Shown: positions 34,870 to 45,185 of the stretch, piece by piece | How the letters are laid out: each line of letters opens with the position of its first letter | Position numbering within the stretch: the first letter of the stretch is position 1 | Source of the DNA: Darksidea phi | Taxonomy: Eukaryota > Ascomycota > Dothideomycetes > Pleosporales > Lentitheciaceae | Length of the DNA: 64,000 nt | Assembly: GCA_030770425.1 (NCBI GenBank) | Contig: JASJFT010000036.1 | Span: forward strand, 186,001 to 250,000 | Reading direction: 5' to 3' | Notes under the pieces: generated by a model | Database searches by the model: none | Seen by the model: the letters and a program-made list of their open reading frames with translations, nothing else | Told to the model about the DNA's origin: nothing | Made by a program: the position numbers and the translations under genes

Positions 34870-36324
34870 CTAACGGCCGTTTTGTCTCAGCCGATCGTCC
34901 TCTGCTATCTCAAACCTCGTCGGCCGCCCAGCAGCATTGTCTTCACAACGAATCGGAAACTGTCCCTTACACCTAACAAGCCGAAATTTATAGCTCTGCT
35001 TCTCCGCGTCGACAAGTCTCTTATCTACAACCTCATAAAGACCATCATACCGCAATCCAACGACGGGTCGGTACGGATTGTTCTTTGGCAGTTGGTGAGA
35101 TCGCAAGACGCGCACTTTATTGTGCAGAGTGTCGCACGATTCGATAAGGCGAAGGGTATTTTCGGTAGGTGTGAAGTCCTTCCCGTCGGTACCGCTGTAC
35201 CAGATATCATCGCCATTGTCTTCGTCATTGTATTGTATGTTTCCTGCTCCGGAGAGGACTACGGAGTATGTGCCTTTCTCCTTCTCGCCAAAGATGCCGC
35301 CTTGGGAAGAGCCGTGCGCACCGTCGCGGACAGTACTAAGTTGCGTGGGCCACCACTGGCCCAGGATGAGGTGGCCTTCACCGTAGAACTTGGCAGAGAA
35401 TCGACTTTTCCAAGAAGGGTCGATGCGGTCTGCATTACGGTCCTTGCCGCGCTGCGCCTTAATACCGCGTAGAAGGTCAATTTCGAAGATCTCCTCGCGC
35501 CAACGGCTGTAGAGTTGGTAGGCATCAGCCCGTAGATCCCACGGGTAGTCGACCTTCTTCGATGCAAAGATGCGAGGCAAACCTGTAGCCTCTTCTAGCA
35601 TCCTAGCCCTGCGGATGAGGAATCCATCAACCTTGAGAAGGATTTCGGCTTTGTGGACCTGATCGCGGAGCTCTTCGAAGAGTTTTGCAAGCTCTACACG
35701 GGTGACGTCTTCTTTCTCACAGCGCTCTATGCAACCTTTCATGCTCTGTAGTGCTTTGAGCGCTTGGGTCTGATCGGGGGAAGGACGTGTGCCGAGCTGT
35801 CTCATATCGCGGTCCGTACGCTTGATCTTCATGTACCATGAGGGCGGAGGTACGGCTAGGTATTCCGGGCCCTTGATATCTGGAACGAACAAAGAGCCGG
35901 GAGACTCCCCAGCAGAGGTTGGTAAGCTTTCGTACCCAATCAAGTCGGTTGATAACCTCCGATTGCGAGCAGCACCAGCGGTCGAAGACTCTGCCATAGG
36001 TCCAACTTCCACCTCCTCAGGACTCTGGCCGACACTAAGAGTGTTCGCCTTCTGGCTCTCGATCCTTGTTTGCTTCTTCATCGGCCCCTCTTGAGCCCTC
36101 AGATCACCAACTTCATCCATCGTCTTTCGCTTCTTAACATCATACGGAGAGGCTTCCCCCGACGCCGCAAGCTCTTTAAGCTTCGTAGCCAGATAATCCA
36201 ATGGTATGTTCGCCTTCTTGGAATTTTTGATGGCTATATTGACAAGCCACTCCGGGCTCTCATAGGTGATTACTTTCTTGGTCCTGGGGCCAGGATCTTC
36301 CCGCGGTCGTGCTGGGTCGCCCAT
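34870..36324 (-). CDS. SRA-YDG domain protein
   Basis: A single exon of 484 codons. The N-terminal third is charged and disordered with a Lys-rich patch (YDVKKRKTMD). A helical region follows, and about residues 325-460 form an SRA-YDG domain: DGAHGSSQGGIFGEKEKGTY, VVLSGAGNIQYNDEDNGDDI, WYSGTDGK, LIESCDTLHNKVRVLRS and PVVGLRYDGLYEVVD. SRA domains in UHRF1, plant SUVH and bacterial nucleases bind methylated or hydroxymethylated cytosine, usually by base flipping. No RING, PHD, SET or nuclease domain is seen here, so it would be a stand-alone reader. Similar fungal proteins exist; their role is not established to my knowledge. Confidence 0.9.
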   Translation of the reverse strand: MGDPARPREDPGPRTKKVITYESPEWLVNIAIKNSKKANIPLDYLATKLKELAASGEASPYDVKKRKTMDEVGDLRAQEGPMKKQTRIESQKANTLSVGQSPEEVEVGPMAESSTAGAARNRRLSTDLIGYESLPTSAGESPGSLFVPDIKGPEYLAVPPPSWYMKIKRTDRDMRQLGTRPSPDQTQALKALQSMKGCIERCEKEDVTRVELAKLFEELRDQVHKAEILLKVDGFLIRRARMLEEATGLPRIFASKKVDYPWDLRADAYQLYSRWREEIFEIDLLRGIKAQRGKDRNADRIDPSWKSRFSAKFYGEGHLILGQWWPTQLSTVRDGAHGSSQGGIFGEKEKGTYSVVLSGAGNIQYNDEDNGDDIWYSGTDGKDFTPTENTLRLIESCDTLHNKVRVLRSHQLPKNNPYRPVVGLRYDGLYEVVDKRLVDAEKQSYKFRLVRCKGQFPIRCEDNAAGRPTRFEIAEDDRLRQNGR

Positions 36325-36869
36325 GTTTGGGGATCGCCGGACCGTAACAGAAACTGGAAGTAGGTAATATGAGAAAGTATGGGTCGAGAAAACGCGTGAC
36401 TAATATTTTTCAGTCTGCCTTGAATAGCGAGGTCGTCAGGTAGGAAGCTCGGTGTTGCGGCGTCCGTTTGTAGAGTGGCGCAAGTAGTAGTGGTGATTGT
36501 TGCTTTGGTACTGCTCAACCCCCAGAAAACTGTTGCCGTAAATTCTTCGAAAGTCTTACGGTGTTTGACTGCTGATCTGTTGAAGGAGGGAGAGGTAGAG
36601 TGAAGGTGAGAAGTAGGTGTGTTGCGTCTAGCCGATCTCACCTGCACGGATCACGAAGCGCACAATGCATTAGTTATGAGAGCTGGGATTGGCCAATCAG
36701 CGGTGATGGTCAACATCCTAAATCGGACATGTTGCCACTGGATGACAAAACTAAATCTAGGTTGCACACTCCATCCTTAGCCGTGGATATGCATGCGCAG
36801 TCTATAACGTTTGAGCACGCCCTACGAGAAGCAGCCTGGTTTCTTGTAGACGCAGATTCCATTAGTACA
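36325..36869. promoter_or_regulatory. Upstream region of the SRA gene
   Basis: About 545 bases between two minus-strand genes; no gene supported. It carries the SRA promoter and the 3' end of the lipase transcript. Confidence 0.35.
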
Positions 36870-38555
36870 TTAGATGTTCGACCTCTCGCTTTCTCTTTCT
36901 TCGTGCGAAATAACCTGTCCAAGTGCTTCTCCCTCCAACATAGCATCCTCTGGACTCTTCTCTACCGTGCTCACGCTACTCTTCGTAGTGTCTGTACTCA
37001 AGCTAATCCAGTCTCTCACCGAACCCTCTTTGACCTCCAAAATCTTCTCGTCATGTACCACTCCATTCTCGGAGCCCTTCGTATCTCCCAACTCCATATC
37101 GAGTGGACTGGTATTTGCAACTTCCATCCCCACGTTTCTCAACACCTGCAGCATAGCTCGCGCATTGAGCTTGAGCACGCGCTCTGGCTCCTTCGCGCCG
37201 AACATCTTGGTTGTGATCCAGGGGAAAAGGACGCCGAAGTCTGATTGCGAGAGGTGGGCGGACGAGATAGGGTAAAAGATGTGGGCGCCTGGCTGGGAGG
37301 GGAAGCCGCTGTCGGATGCTGAGGGCTTGCGGAGAATGCGTTTCGTGTTATCTAGGTTTGCAGACCACTTGTAGAAAGCTTCGGAGAGGATGGCAAGCAG
37401 ATTGGAACCACCGGCAGGAGATTGATAGCATGGCATTGGTTTTGAACATAACCATGCTGTTGATGGGCTTCGAATTGGTAAAGTCCAGAGATCTAACAAA
37501 AATACCGGAGAGGCTGGTGTAATTTGTCGGACAATGCTCGAATCCTTGGAAGGCGTAAGGAGCGGTCTGAAGTCGGATCGATCTAATTCTGACCCATCAT
37601 AGTATACCGATTTCACGAATTGCACGGTCGTAGCAGCGCCGAAAGAGTGTCCAGCCCACGATACCGCTCCCGGCTCATGCACATTCATGGTCCGTGCAAA
37701 CATGGCGAGCACATCCTTCTCCGCATTCTTCCCCAGATCCTCAGCCACATTCTTAAGCGGTATCCGCTCATCAAGTTTGAGTAACGCATCATAAATCAGT
37801 CCTAGCTCCATAAGCCGGATCCTAAGCTGTTCATCCCTCGCCTCATAAACCTCGGTAGAAGCACTGTGCGCTACTTTTTTGTACTCTATACGCTTCACTT
37901 TCTCCTTGTCGTCCGGCGTGTTCACAAACGATATTGGCGAACTCCCATCCCTATGCTCGGGGGCCACGACCACAATACCGTGGCTAGCCAGTGAGCCACA
38001 AATGTGCGAGTATGCGTTCCGCGAGCCGCCGAGGCCGTGTGAGAACATCATGACGGGCCATCGTTTCGATTTTGTGGGCGGTTCGAGGATAGAGGCATTG
38101 TGGTGAACGGGTATTGAGATATAATATAGCATGTGGGGAAGGAGAGAGAAGACTTGTGAGAAGGCACTTCCGGCTCCGAGGAAGCGCGCGTAGGCACTAA
38201 CGTAGTCTCGCTGTGGGGTTGGTATCCATTTCACGCCCTTTTGCGAACTCTGCTCTCTTGCTGGGTAGAAGATTCTGAAAGCAACCGTAGATAAGTTTGT
38301 ACATGGCGAGTCTGGTGGACTCGGATACTCCAATTGGGTCGTCGGAATCTCCACGTCCACAGATCCAACCTTGTACGGCCCAGTATACGAGGGGAACTCG
38401 GGCGTGGGGTTCAGGCGCGTAAGCCAAGTCATCTTTGCGACGTTGGTAGACCTGGATTTTGCGAGGGCGGCGAGAGATCGGGGAATGCGTAAGAGCGACA
38501 CTATGAGTATTGATTTGCAGTGATCAGATGGAGAAAAGACGAGAGTTGAGGGCAC
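36870..38555 (-). CDS. Platelet-activating factor acetylhydrolase-like (PAF-AH II) lipase
   Basis: A single exon of 561 codons. An alpha/beta-hydrolase of the PAF-AH plasma/type II group: TGPYKVGSVDVEIPT near the N-terminus, MMFSHGLGGSRNAYSHICGS then LASHGIVVVAPEHRDGS (oxyanion loop), VSWAGHSFGAATTVQF near residue 300 (nucleophile Ser in GHSFG) and HIFYPISSAHLSQSDFG (His region). The family cleaves short or oxidised sn-2 acyl groups from phospholipids. The first 41 residues (MPSTLVFSPSDHCK...) precede a second in-frame Met at 38432 (MTWLTRLNPTPEFPS), where most homologues appear to begin, so the shorter 520-residue form may be the real protein. The acidic C-terminal tail is low complexity. 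Confidence 0.87.
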   Translation of the reverse strand: MPSTLVFSPSDHCKSILIVSLLRIPRSLAALAKSRSTNVAKMTWLTRLNPTPEFPSYTGPYKVGSVDVEIPTTQLEYPSPPDSPCTNLSTVAFRIFYPAREQSSQKGVKWIPTPQRDYVSAYARFLGAGSAFSQVFSLLPHMLYYISIPVHHNASILEPPTKSKRWPVMMFSHGLGGSRNAYSHICGSLASHGIVVVAPEHRDGSSPISFVNTPDDKEKVKRIEYKKVAHSASTEVYEARDEQLRIRLMELGLIYDALLKLDERIPLKNVAEDLGKNAEKDVLAMFARTMNVHEPGAVSWAGHSFGAATTVQFVKSVYYDGSELDRSDFRPLLTPSKDSSIVRQITPASPVFLLDLWTLPIRSPSTAWLCSKPMPCYQSPAGGSNLLAILSEAFYKWSANLDNTKRILRKPSASDSGFPSQPGAHIFYPISSAHLSQSDFGVLFPWITTKMFGAKEPERVLKLNARAMLQVLRNVGMEVANTSPLDMELGDTKGSENGVVHDEKILEVKEGSVRDWISLSTDTTKSSVSTVEKSPEDAMLEGEALGQVISHEERESERSNI

Positions 38556-39166
38556 AAAATATCTCAGCCGCTAACGCAGGAACCGCGACAGGCACGCGAT
38601 CAAACTTGGATTGGGGCGACGCTTCAATGAAGGCCCAATGACGTCTGCGGCCCAGTGACGAAACGGACGAGTGTCGGCCGTTTCCTACGGGCCGTGCGGC
38701 TGGAGAGTGAAACATTGCCGTCAGGATGAAGCAATGCAGCAGAATTTTTTTAAACAGCTACTGTCTTGGAAGGTGTTCGCGTGTCCAGTGTCGTGTGCCT
38801 ATCGCGCGTTCCGAGACGATGATCCTTGGAGGTCGGAGTGACGCAAGTACCGGCACGCCGCAAAGCCGAGGCATCGTAGCTCGCGTAACCGTCACTTCGA
38901 TAAGATAAGGCAAGCACGCCAAGCCTCGAACAGCGCAGCCATCGCGCCCTTCTCCATCGTCTCCCGCGAACATATACCAGAAGAGTGCGCATCCGCGCGT
39001 GAAAAAGAGAGAGAGAGAAAGGGAGAGAGAAAGAGAGACCTGTCATGGGCCGCCCACGCAACGAAAGCAATGCGTCGAGCAGGAGCGGCGAACAGCCCGC
39101 ACGAGTAGGTACGGGATACGCCTGAGCGAGGGGGGAGATTGTTGACGAAAGCAGGAGCTTGGGAGT
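38556..39166. promoter_or_regulatory. Divergent promoter region of the lipase and Rab4 genes
   Basis: No gene seen. A purine (GA)-rich run lies at about 39001-39040, some 130 bases before the Rab ATG. Confidence 0.4.
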
Positions 39167-40132
39167 ATGTATGACTACCTTGCAAAAGTGATACTGCTAG
39201 GACCCAGCGCTTCTGGCAAGTACGTCTTCCCTCGGCTCTCCTCCCGACCGTAACCAGCATCTGATGGGCTCGACGACAGATCCTGCATCCTGCACCGCTT
39301 CGTAAAAAACGAATGGAAAATCCTCTCCTCGCAGACAATCGGCGTTGAATTCGCTTCGAAAATCGTCCACATATACCCCCGCGACCCTGCACGCGGCAGT
39401 CGCAAACGGATTAAACTCCAGCTTTGGGACACAGCGGGCACAGAACGGTTCCGCTCGGTTTCACGATCGTACTACCGCGGCGCAGCGGGCGCGATACTCG
39501 TGTATGATGTATCGAACTACGCAAGCTTCACCCAGCTACGCACGTTTCTGGATGATGCTAGAGCCCTGGCAAGTAGGGATTTGACCGTCATACTAGCGGG
39601 CAACAAGACGGACGTAGCAGAGGGTGCAGGAGCGGGAAGTGGCGGTAGTGGGATGTACGGGAGTTATACAAGTGAAGAAGGTACCGACGGTGGCTTCGCA
39701 CCACCCACACCAACACCCTCCTCCCACTCCTCGCGCAGCGCCTCCCTTGGCCTGACCGCCGCCACCATCGCCCCCGAAGGCCGCGAAGTTCCCTTCGACA
39801 CAGCCTCCCGATGGGCAGGCCAGAACGGGATCCCCGTCGCTGTAGAAGTCTCCGCGCTAAACGGCGAAAACGTGGACGAGCTGTTTAACCGCCTCGCCCG
39901 CATGATACTCACCAAGATCGAGTTGGGGGAAATCGATCCAGATGACCCGAGTAGTGGGATTCAATATGGGGACATCGGAGGCTGGGGCGTCGACGATGGG
40001 AATGGAAGTATACATAGTGGGATCGCTGGTGAGGGGGTAAGGAGAAGGAAAAGGGGCAAGGGGACGCAGAGGAGGGAATGGGAAGAGGTGTTTCGGTTAA
40101 GCGGGACTGGCAGGAGGAGGGGGTGTTGTTGA
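39167..40132 (+). CDS. ypt4: Rab GTPase, Rab4/Ypt4 type
   Basis: Two exons: 39167-39219 and 39280-40132, with a 60-nt intron in phase 2 that splits the Lys codon of the P-loop. The 301-residue protein has G1 GPSASGKS, G2 TIGVEF, G3 DTAGTERF, G4 NKTD and G5 SAL. It has Rab4 hallmarks SVSRSYYRGAAGAILVYD and, after G5, ILTKIELGEIDPDDPSSG then IQYGDI. The C-terminus ends RRRGCC, a double-cysteine prenylation site. An insertion of about 50 Ser/Gly/Pro-rich residues lies between G4 and G5. The switch II residue that is Gln in most Rabs is Thr here, which predicts slow intrinsic GTP hydrolysis. Rab4 acts in endosomal recycling. Confidence 0.92.
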
Positions 40133-40498
40133 TATGTTAGCGGTCATGAAGGAAGCGGAGGGGTAAGAGGTTGGCCGTGATTATATACGGCGTTTCGAGT
40201 CGCATGTGAGCGTTCCTGTTCTACGTGCTTTAGCATTCGCTTTTCTTAGATGCCTGCGACATACCCACGTTTTAATTAGATTCTTGGATAATGGCACACC
40301 ATACTACGTTGATGCAATACTTCGAAATACACGTGGAAGCGCACGTATTTTGCACATTACATATCTCATCCATATATACAACTCACCTCAACGTGACGCT
40401 ATGAACAGCAAGGAAAAAGCGGAAAGAAAGACATGGTATCCAAAACGAATAACTGAACTAAACTCGCCAAAAAATGCTTCTCCTCTCCGATCCAACCG
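40133..40498. other. 3' intergenic region between convergent genes
   Basis: Contains 3' untranslated sequence only; no coding frame supported. Confidence 0.4.
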
Positions 40499-43400
40499 CT
40501 ACTGCTCACCCATGTCCCGCAGCGGCATGTAAGAAACCTCTTCCTTGTTCCTCCGCTTAGCAGCGATACTGTCCTTAACCCACTCAACCACATTTCCGAT
40601 CAATCCCTGTTTCGGCATGTCCTCTATTTCACTCTGTGGCACCTCGGCGCTCGGATCCAATACCCCAACCTTCATCCAGCTTGGTCTAGTCCAGAATTTA
40701 AGATACAATGAGCTAACAACCACGGAGACGGATGAACAAGCCATAGCCGCACCGGCAGCCATAGGATGCAAGCTTAGTCCCCATGGTAGGAAAAAGCCCA
40801 TAGCGAATGGTAGGCCAACGATGTTGTAAAGGCAGGCCCAGGCGAGGTTCAACTTTATGCGGTTGAAGATTGCCTTGCTAAGACACAGACTTGCGGGGAT
40901 GGCGAGGAGGTCGGTGTTGGACATGAGCACAATAGACGCAGCTTCCATAGCAACGTCGGTACCAGTTGACAGGGCGATACCCACATCGGCCGAGGCAAGC
41001 GCCGGAGAGTCATTGATACCGTCGCCAACCATGCCGACGACGTGGCCGCGAGCTTGCAGGTCGGCGATGATAGCTTTCTTGTCCGAGGGCGTGGCAGAGG
41101 CGTGGACGTCTTCGGGATCGATGCCAACTTCGGCGGCGACTACCAGAGCGGAAGAGGAAGTGTCGCCCGTGACGATGGAGGCTGTCAATCCAAGGCGGCG
41201 TAGAGCGAGGATGGCGGCGCGGGCGGAGGGTTTGATGGTGTCGGAGAGGGAGAGGGAGCCCGTGTACGTTTTGCCGATGGCGGTGTGGATGGTGGTTATG
41301 CCTGCAGAGCGAGATTGGGAGCCGTTACGAGGGTTGGCGGAGGGGGCGGATGGGGCAGAAGGGGCAAGGGGCTCGTCGATAAAGTCGGGGACGTTGACGC
41401 CTTCGGATAGGAGGTAGGATGCGTTTCCGATGAGAACTCTGTAGCGGGTACGCTCGCGAGAGATGGCAGCTTCGACTGTTGCAGCAATACCTTTCCCGAC
41501 TACGGCTTCGAAGTCGCCTACGGAGCCGTCGAGGTGGCCATCAGGACCAAGGCGGAGGTGCTCTTTCGCGGAGCCGACGATAGCTTTCGCGATGGGATGC
41601 TCAGAGCCCATTTCAGCCAGACCAATCAATGTCCACCAGAGGTTCTTCTTGTAGCTGTCGCTCGCCCATCCGCCTTGAATGTGGGACTTGGAGACACTCA
41701 TCTTGCCAATCGTGAGTGTTCCTGTCTTGTCGAAGACGATGTGGTTAACCTTGGTGGCAGTCTCAAGAGCGGCACCACCCTTGACCAAGATACCTTGCTC
41801 AGCGCCTACACCTGTTCCTACCATGACGGCAGTAGGCGTGGCAAGGCCGAGAGCGCATGGACAGGCAAAGACGATGACGGCAATGCAGAGCTTGAAGCAA
41901 ACCATGAGCTTACCACCACTAGCATGGTCGAGGAAGACCTTTGGCGGGTAGGGAAGAGCGTGGCTGAGAACCATCCAAGCGACGAAGGTTGCCAGACCGA
42001 GGGTGATGATGATCGGAACAAAGTATCCAGCGACAGTGTCCGCCAGTCGCTGGATGGGAGCACGGCTTGTTTGAGCTTCCTGGACAAGACGCACAATTTG
42101 ACTGAGCTGAGTATTGCGTCCAGCTCGAGTGACGACGAAGTCAAGCCTTCCAGCACCATTGACTGTGCCTGCCATGAGCAGAGCACCCTTCTTCTTGAGA
42201 ATAGGCATAGCCTCGCCTGTGACCATGCTCTCATCGATGTACGACTCGCCATTGGTCACAGTGCCGTCAGCGGGGATCTTGTCGCCGGGGCGTAGTATGA
42301 CCACGTCGCCCACTTCAATAAGCTCGGTGGCAATCACTCTCTCTTCAATGGCATTGCCATCCATCGAGGCGCGCATATCTTTCTCTTCAAAATCCCATCC
42401 CTCAGCAGCCTTGGCAGCAGCGATGGGATCGGCATAGATCGTGGCCATGGAGGGAGCCAAAGACATGAGCCTCGACAGAGCTTTTGACGTTTGGCCCTTG
42501 GCTCGGTTCTCGAGGAAGCGGCCCAAGGAGATGAAGGTGAACAACATGGTGCTCGTATCGAAGAGAGTGGTAGGCTTGGTGTGCGGGGGGATGAAGAAGG
42601 ACACCAGCATTGACGCGCAGCTAAAGAAGAACGCGGCAGAAGTTCCCAAGACAACGAGGACATCCATCGTGGGCGAGCCATGGCTAAGTGACTTGTAAGC
42701 TGAGATGTAGAATCTTTTGCCGATGCCGAACTGAACCGGAATAGTAAGTGCTAGACAGACAATGTCGCCAAGGTAGAGACCAGGAAGTATGCAAATGCTT
42801 CCATAGTCAAGGAAGGGCAGGCACATGGGAAAGATCATACTAGTGAGGAAGACAGGGACTGCGAAGCATGCCGAGATCTTCATGGCTCGTTTCCATTCTT
42901 GAATCTCTTTGGTTTTTGCTAGCGACTCAAGTTGGGCGTTATTGTCATCCGAATCGGCGACTAGGGCGTTGTAACCGGCTGCTTCGATCGCTTCAACAGT
43001 CGCGCGAAGGCCGATGATCTGCGGATCTCGCTGAACAGTCGCTCGAGAGGTAGAAAAGTTGACAGTCGCAGAGGTGATGCCAGGTCGTTTTCGAAGGAGT
43101 GCTTCGAGCTCTTCGGCGGCGCTCGCGGTGGGAATTCCAAAGATCTTGAAATGTATGGGTCCGTTATTTGCCGTTTGTTGTACGCTCCCGTCTACCGACG
43201 ATATCACTTTGGCATCGAAACCACGATCCTCTATAGTTTCCACTATTTGCTCTGCCGTGAGCTTCGCTGGGTCGTGCACGACAACTGCGCGGTTCGCTAG
43301 CAAGCTGATGTTGAACTGATATACACCCTCGACGTCTTTGAAGCCGCCCTCAATAGCCGATGTGCATGCGCCACAGGTCATTCCTTCAACAGCAACCGTA

Positions 43401-44005
43401 GTAGTCAACGTCTTCTGTTCTTTCTGACTTCTACTCCGTTTCTTCTCCATGGGCAGTGCTACTGTATCAAGCACCTTGGCGTCGAAGCCGACGTCTTCTA
43501 TTGTCTCGGCCAGCTTTTCTGGAGATATTTCCAAGGTATCGTGCTCGATGACGGCACGCTCGGATAACAGCGAGATGCTGAAAGATTTGATTCCGGCGAC
43601 GTTTTTGAAGGCGCCTTCCACGGCGGATGTGCATGCACCGCATGTCATCCCCTCCACCGAGAGTGTTGTCGTAGCAATGCGAGAGTTCGCGGTATCGTCT
43701 TCATCTTCCGAGTCGCTGAGGAAGTGATCCGGCTCTACCAGCGGAAGATCTGAAGACAGAACCTCGGCGTCGAACCCCCGGTCCTCTATTATCTCCTTCA
43801 CCTGATCGGCGGATATGATGTTCGGGTCGTGCTGGACAACGGCTCTTTCCATGACCAGGCTTATCGATACGTTGCCCACGCCTTGCACGCCCTGAAAGCC
43901 CGATTCGATTGCAGATGTACATGCGCCACATGTCATGCCCTCAACCTTGAGTGTTGTCGTCGCCATGTGCGCCGTTGCGCCGTTCGATGCCGTGGGCGGG
44001 GCCAT
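40499..44005 (-). CDS. CCC2: Copper-transporting P1B-type ATPase (Ccc2/ATP7 family)
   Basis: A single exon of 1,168 codons. Three intact heavy-metal-binding domains carry MTCGAC at residues 24-29, 120-125 and 209-214. A fourth copy around 283-350 (HFKIFGIPTASAAEELEALL) has lost both cysteines. The ATPase core follows: MVTGEAMP (actuator), ACPCALGLATPT near 715 (copper-binding CPC in the membrane), DKTGTLT near 755 (phosphorylated Asp), GSEHPIAKAI (SEHP, nucleotide domain) and MVGDGINDSPAL near 993. Ccc2 loads copper into the late Golgi for multicopper oxidases such as ferroxidases and laccases, receiving it from Atx1. No intron is seen. It is convergent with the Rab gene. Confidence 0.96.
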   Translation of the reverse strand: MAPPTASNGATAHMATTTLKVEGMTCGACTSAIESGFQGVQGVGNVSISLVMERAVVQHDPNIISADQVKEIIEDRGFDAEVLSSDLPLVEPDHFLSDSEDEDDTANSRIATTTLSVEGMTCGACTSAVEGAFKNVAGIKSFSISLLSERAVIEHDTLEISPEKLAETIEDVGFDAKVLDTVALPMEKKRSRSQKEQKTLTTTVAVEGMTCGACTSAIEGGFKDVEGVYQFNISLLANRAVVVHDPAKLTAEQIVETIEDRGFDAKVISSVDGSVQQTANNGPIHFKIFGIPTASAAEELEALLRKRPGITSATVNFSTSRATVQRDPQIIGLRATVEAIEAAGYNALVADSDDNNAQLESLAKTKEIQEWKRAMKISACFAVPVFLTSMIFPMCLPFLDYGSICILPGLYLGDIVCLALTIPVQFGIGKRFYISAYKSLSHGSPTMDVLVVLGTSAAFFFSCASMLVSFFIPPHTKPTTLFDTSTMLFTFISLGRFLENRAKGQTSKALSRLMSLAPSMATIYADPIAAAKAAEGWDFEEKDMRASMDGNAIEERVIATELIEVGDVVILRPGDKIPADGTVTNGESYIDESMVTGEAMPILKKKGALLMAGTVNGAGRLDFVVTRAGRNTQLSQIVRLVQEAQTSRAPIQRLADTVAGYFVPIIITLGLATFVAWMVLSHALPYPPKVFLDHASGGKLMVCFKLCIAVIVFACPCALGLATPTAVMVGTGVGAEQGILVKGGAALETATKVNHIVFDKTGTLTIGKMSVSKSHIQGGWASDSYKKNLWWTLIGLAEMGSEHPIAKAIVGSAKEHLRLGPDGHLDGSVGDFEAVVGKGIAATVEAAISRERTRYRVLIGNASYLLSEGVNVPDFIDEPLAPSAPSAPSANPRNGSQSRSAGITTIHTAIGKTYTGSLSLSDTIKPSARAAILALRRLGLTASIVTGDTSSSALVVAAEVGIDPEDVHASATPSDKKAIIADLQARGHVVGMVGDGINDSPALASADVGIALSTGTDVAMEAASIVLMSNTDLLAIPASLCLSKAIFNRIKLNLAWACLYNIVGLPFAMGFFLPWGLSLHPMAAGAAMACSSVSVVVSSLYLKFWTRPSWMKVGVLDPSAEVPQSEIEDMPKQGLIGNVVEWVKDSIAAKRRNKEEVSYMPLRDMGEQ

Positions 44006-45185
44006 AATGGGCGAAAAGGAATCTGAACGCGGCGTAACGAGGAATCCGTCGGTGGTCAGCGGCCGGACGGCGGGCTCGCACAGAGAGGCGTCGTCGAAGG
44101 TGGCGCCCGGGAGTGAGGTGCTACCTCATGCAGCAATATAAGGTAGGCGCAAAGTACCGAATAGTTAACAAAGCAAAGGGTCCGGGCACCCGTGACGATC
44201 GGCAGATGGGAGGGGGCCAGCCTTCCTTATAGATGCCAGATGTCTATAAATGTCGGAGGGTGGAGCTCCGAGAGGGTGCACACCTGCCCCAAGCCACAGA
44301 ATGGCGACTTGACGGCCCGCCGAAGAATGGGTCCCGCTAGAGCCGGACAGGTGGCGCGTAAGCTGACAATAGGCGTGCTGGGGTGGATCAGCGCGGTCGC
44401 GCTGCGAGCTGGCGGCTTGGTGCAAAATGTCAGTCTGACGGCGGCGCGAAGCTGGCGGCAGAGGATACGGGAATCGAGGGTGGGATGTGCTTGTTTGTGT
44501 TGTGCCTCGCACGCGGGGTGCGGATATATACGATGGTTTCGTGGGAGCTAGACACATTGTTTCAAGCTTGGCGCCCTGAGACAGGAAGGCGTCTCAAGTG
44601 CTGATGTCTCGACACGCGACAAGGCCGTTCTCCATGGCCAACTCCATAGAAGGGTTCCGCACCGCGTGCATCCAAGACTAGGCCCACAACGTGCGAGGAC
44701 ATGTTCGCGAACCGAGTGGCCTGCATTCCCTCCCATACGTCGTGCATTAGCAGGCCCAGAGTACGGGAATGCGACCACGGCCAGTGGGCCAGCTAGCGGC
44801 AGACCTGCGCCCACCCAGCGCCATATCACGGCGGTGCGTTTACAGCCAAGGTCCTCATGGGCCCATTACGAAGGTGAGACCCCCTAGTGGCTTACTTTAC
44901 GGCCACTCTTAATATAGGCGGTGACGGAGACGGATGCGGATGCGGATGCGGATGCGGATGATGGAGCGTGGTGAAGTGCATGGTGAATTGCGTGGCGCCA
45001 CATGCGGCTGAAGGCGCGGAAGGCTCCGCTTGTCGATTGGAAAGAACGACCCACCACGCCAAGCCCAGAGCTCGCTGTTACCTGAATTCCAAGCCCCACC
45101 ACCCGAAGCTCTGCATTCGACGTCCACGACACACACGGCAGCCCCACCCTGCCGACTCGAACAGTTGAGAAGCAGAGACGCCAGC
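44006..45185. promoter_or_regulatory. Divergent promoter region of CCC2 and CSN7
   Basis: About 1.2 kb with no supported gene; several overlapping short frames on both strands reflect GC-rich sequence. A GGATGC hexamer repeated about five times lies at 44932-44962. Confidence 0.4.
44932..44962 (+). repeat. GGATGC hexamer microsatellite
   Basis: About five tandem copies, 220 bases upstream of the CSN7 ATG; visible directly. Confidence 0.8.

Noticed and set aside
41534..42295. 253-codon plus-strand frame inside CCC2
   Set aside because: It is antisense to the conserved ATPase core, so it is a shadow of that gene's codon use.
44932..44962. Tandem GGATGC units considered as a CRISPR-like array
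   Set aside because: Units are contiguous with no spacers, and the genome is eukaryotic; it is a microsatellite.
45030..45185. In-frame upstream Met of CSN7
   Set aside because: The 52 added residues are low-complexity and unlike CSN7 N-termini.
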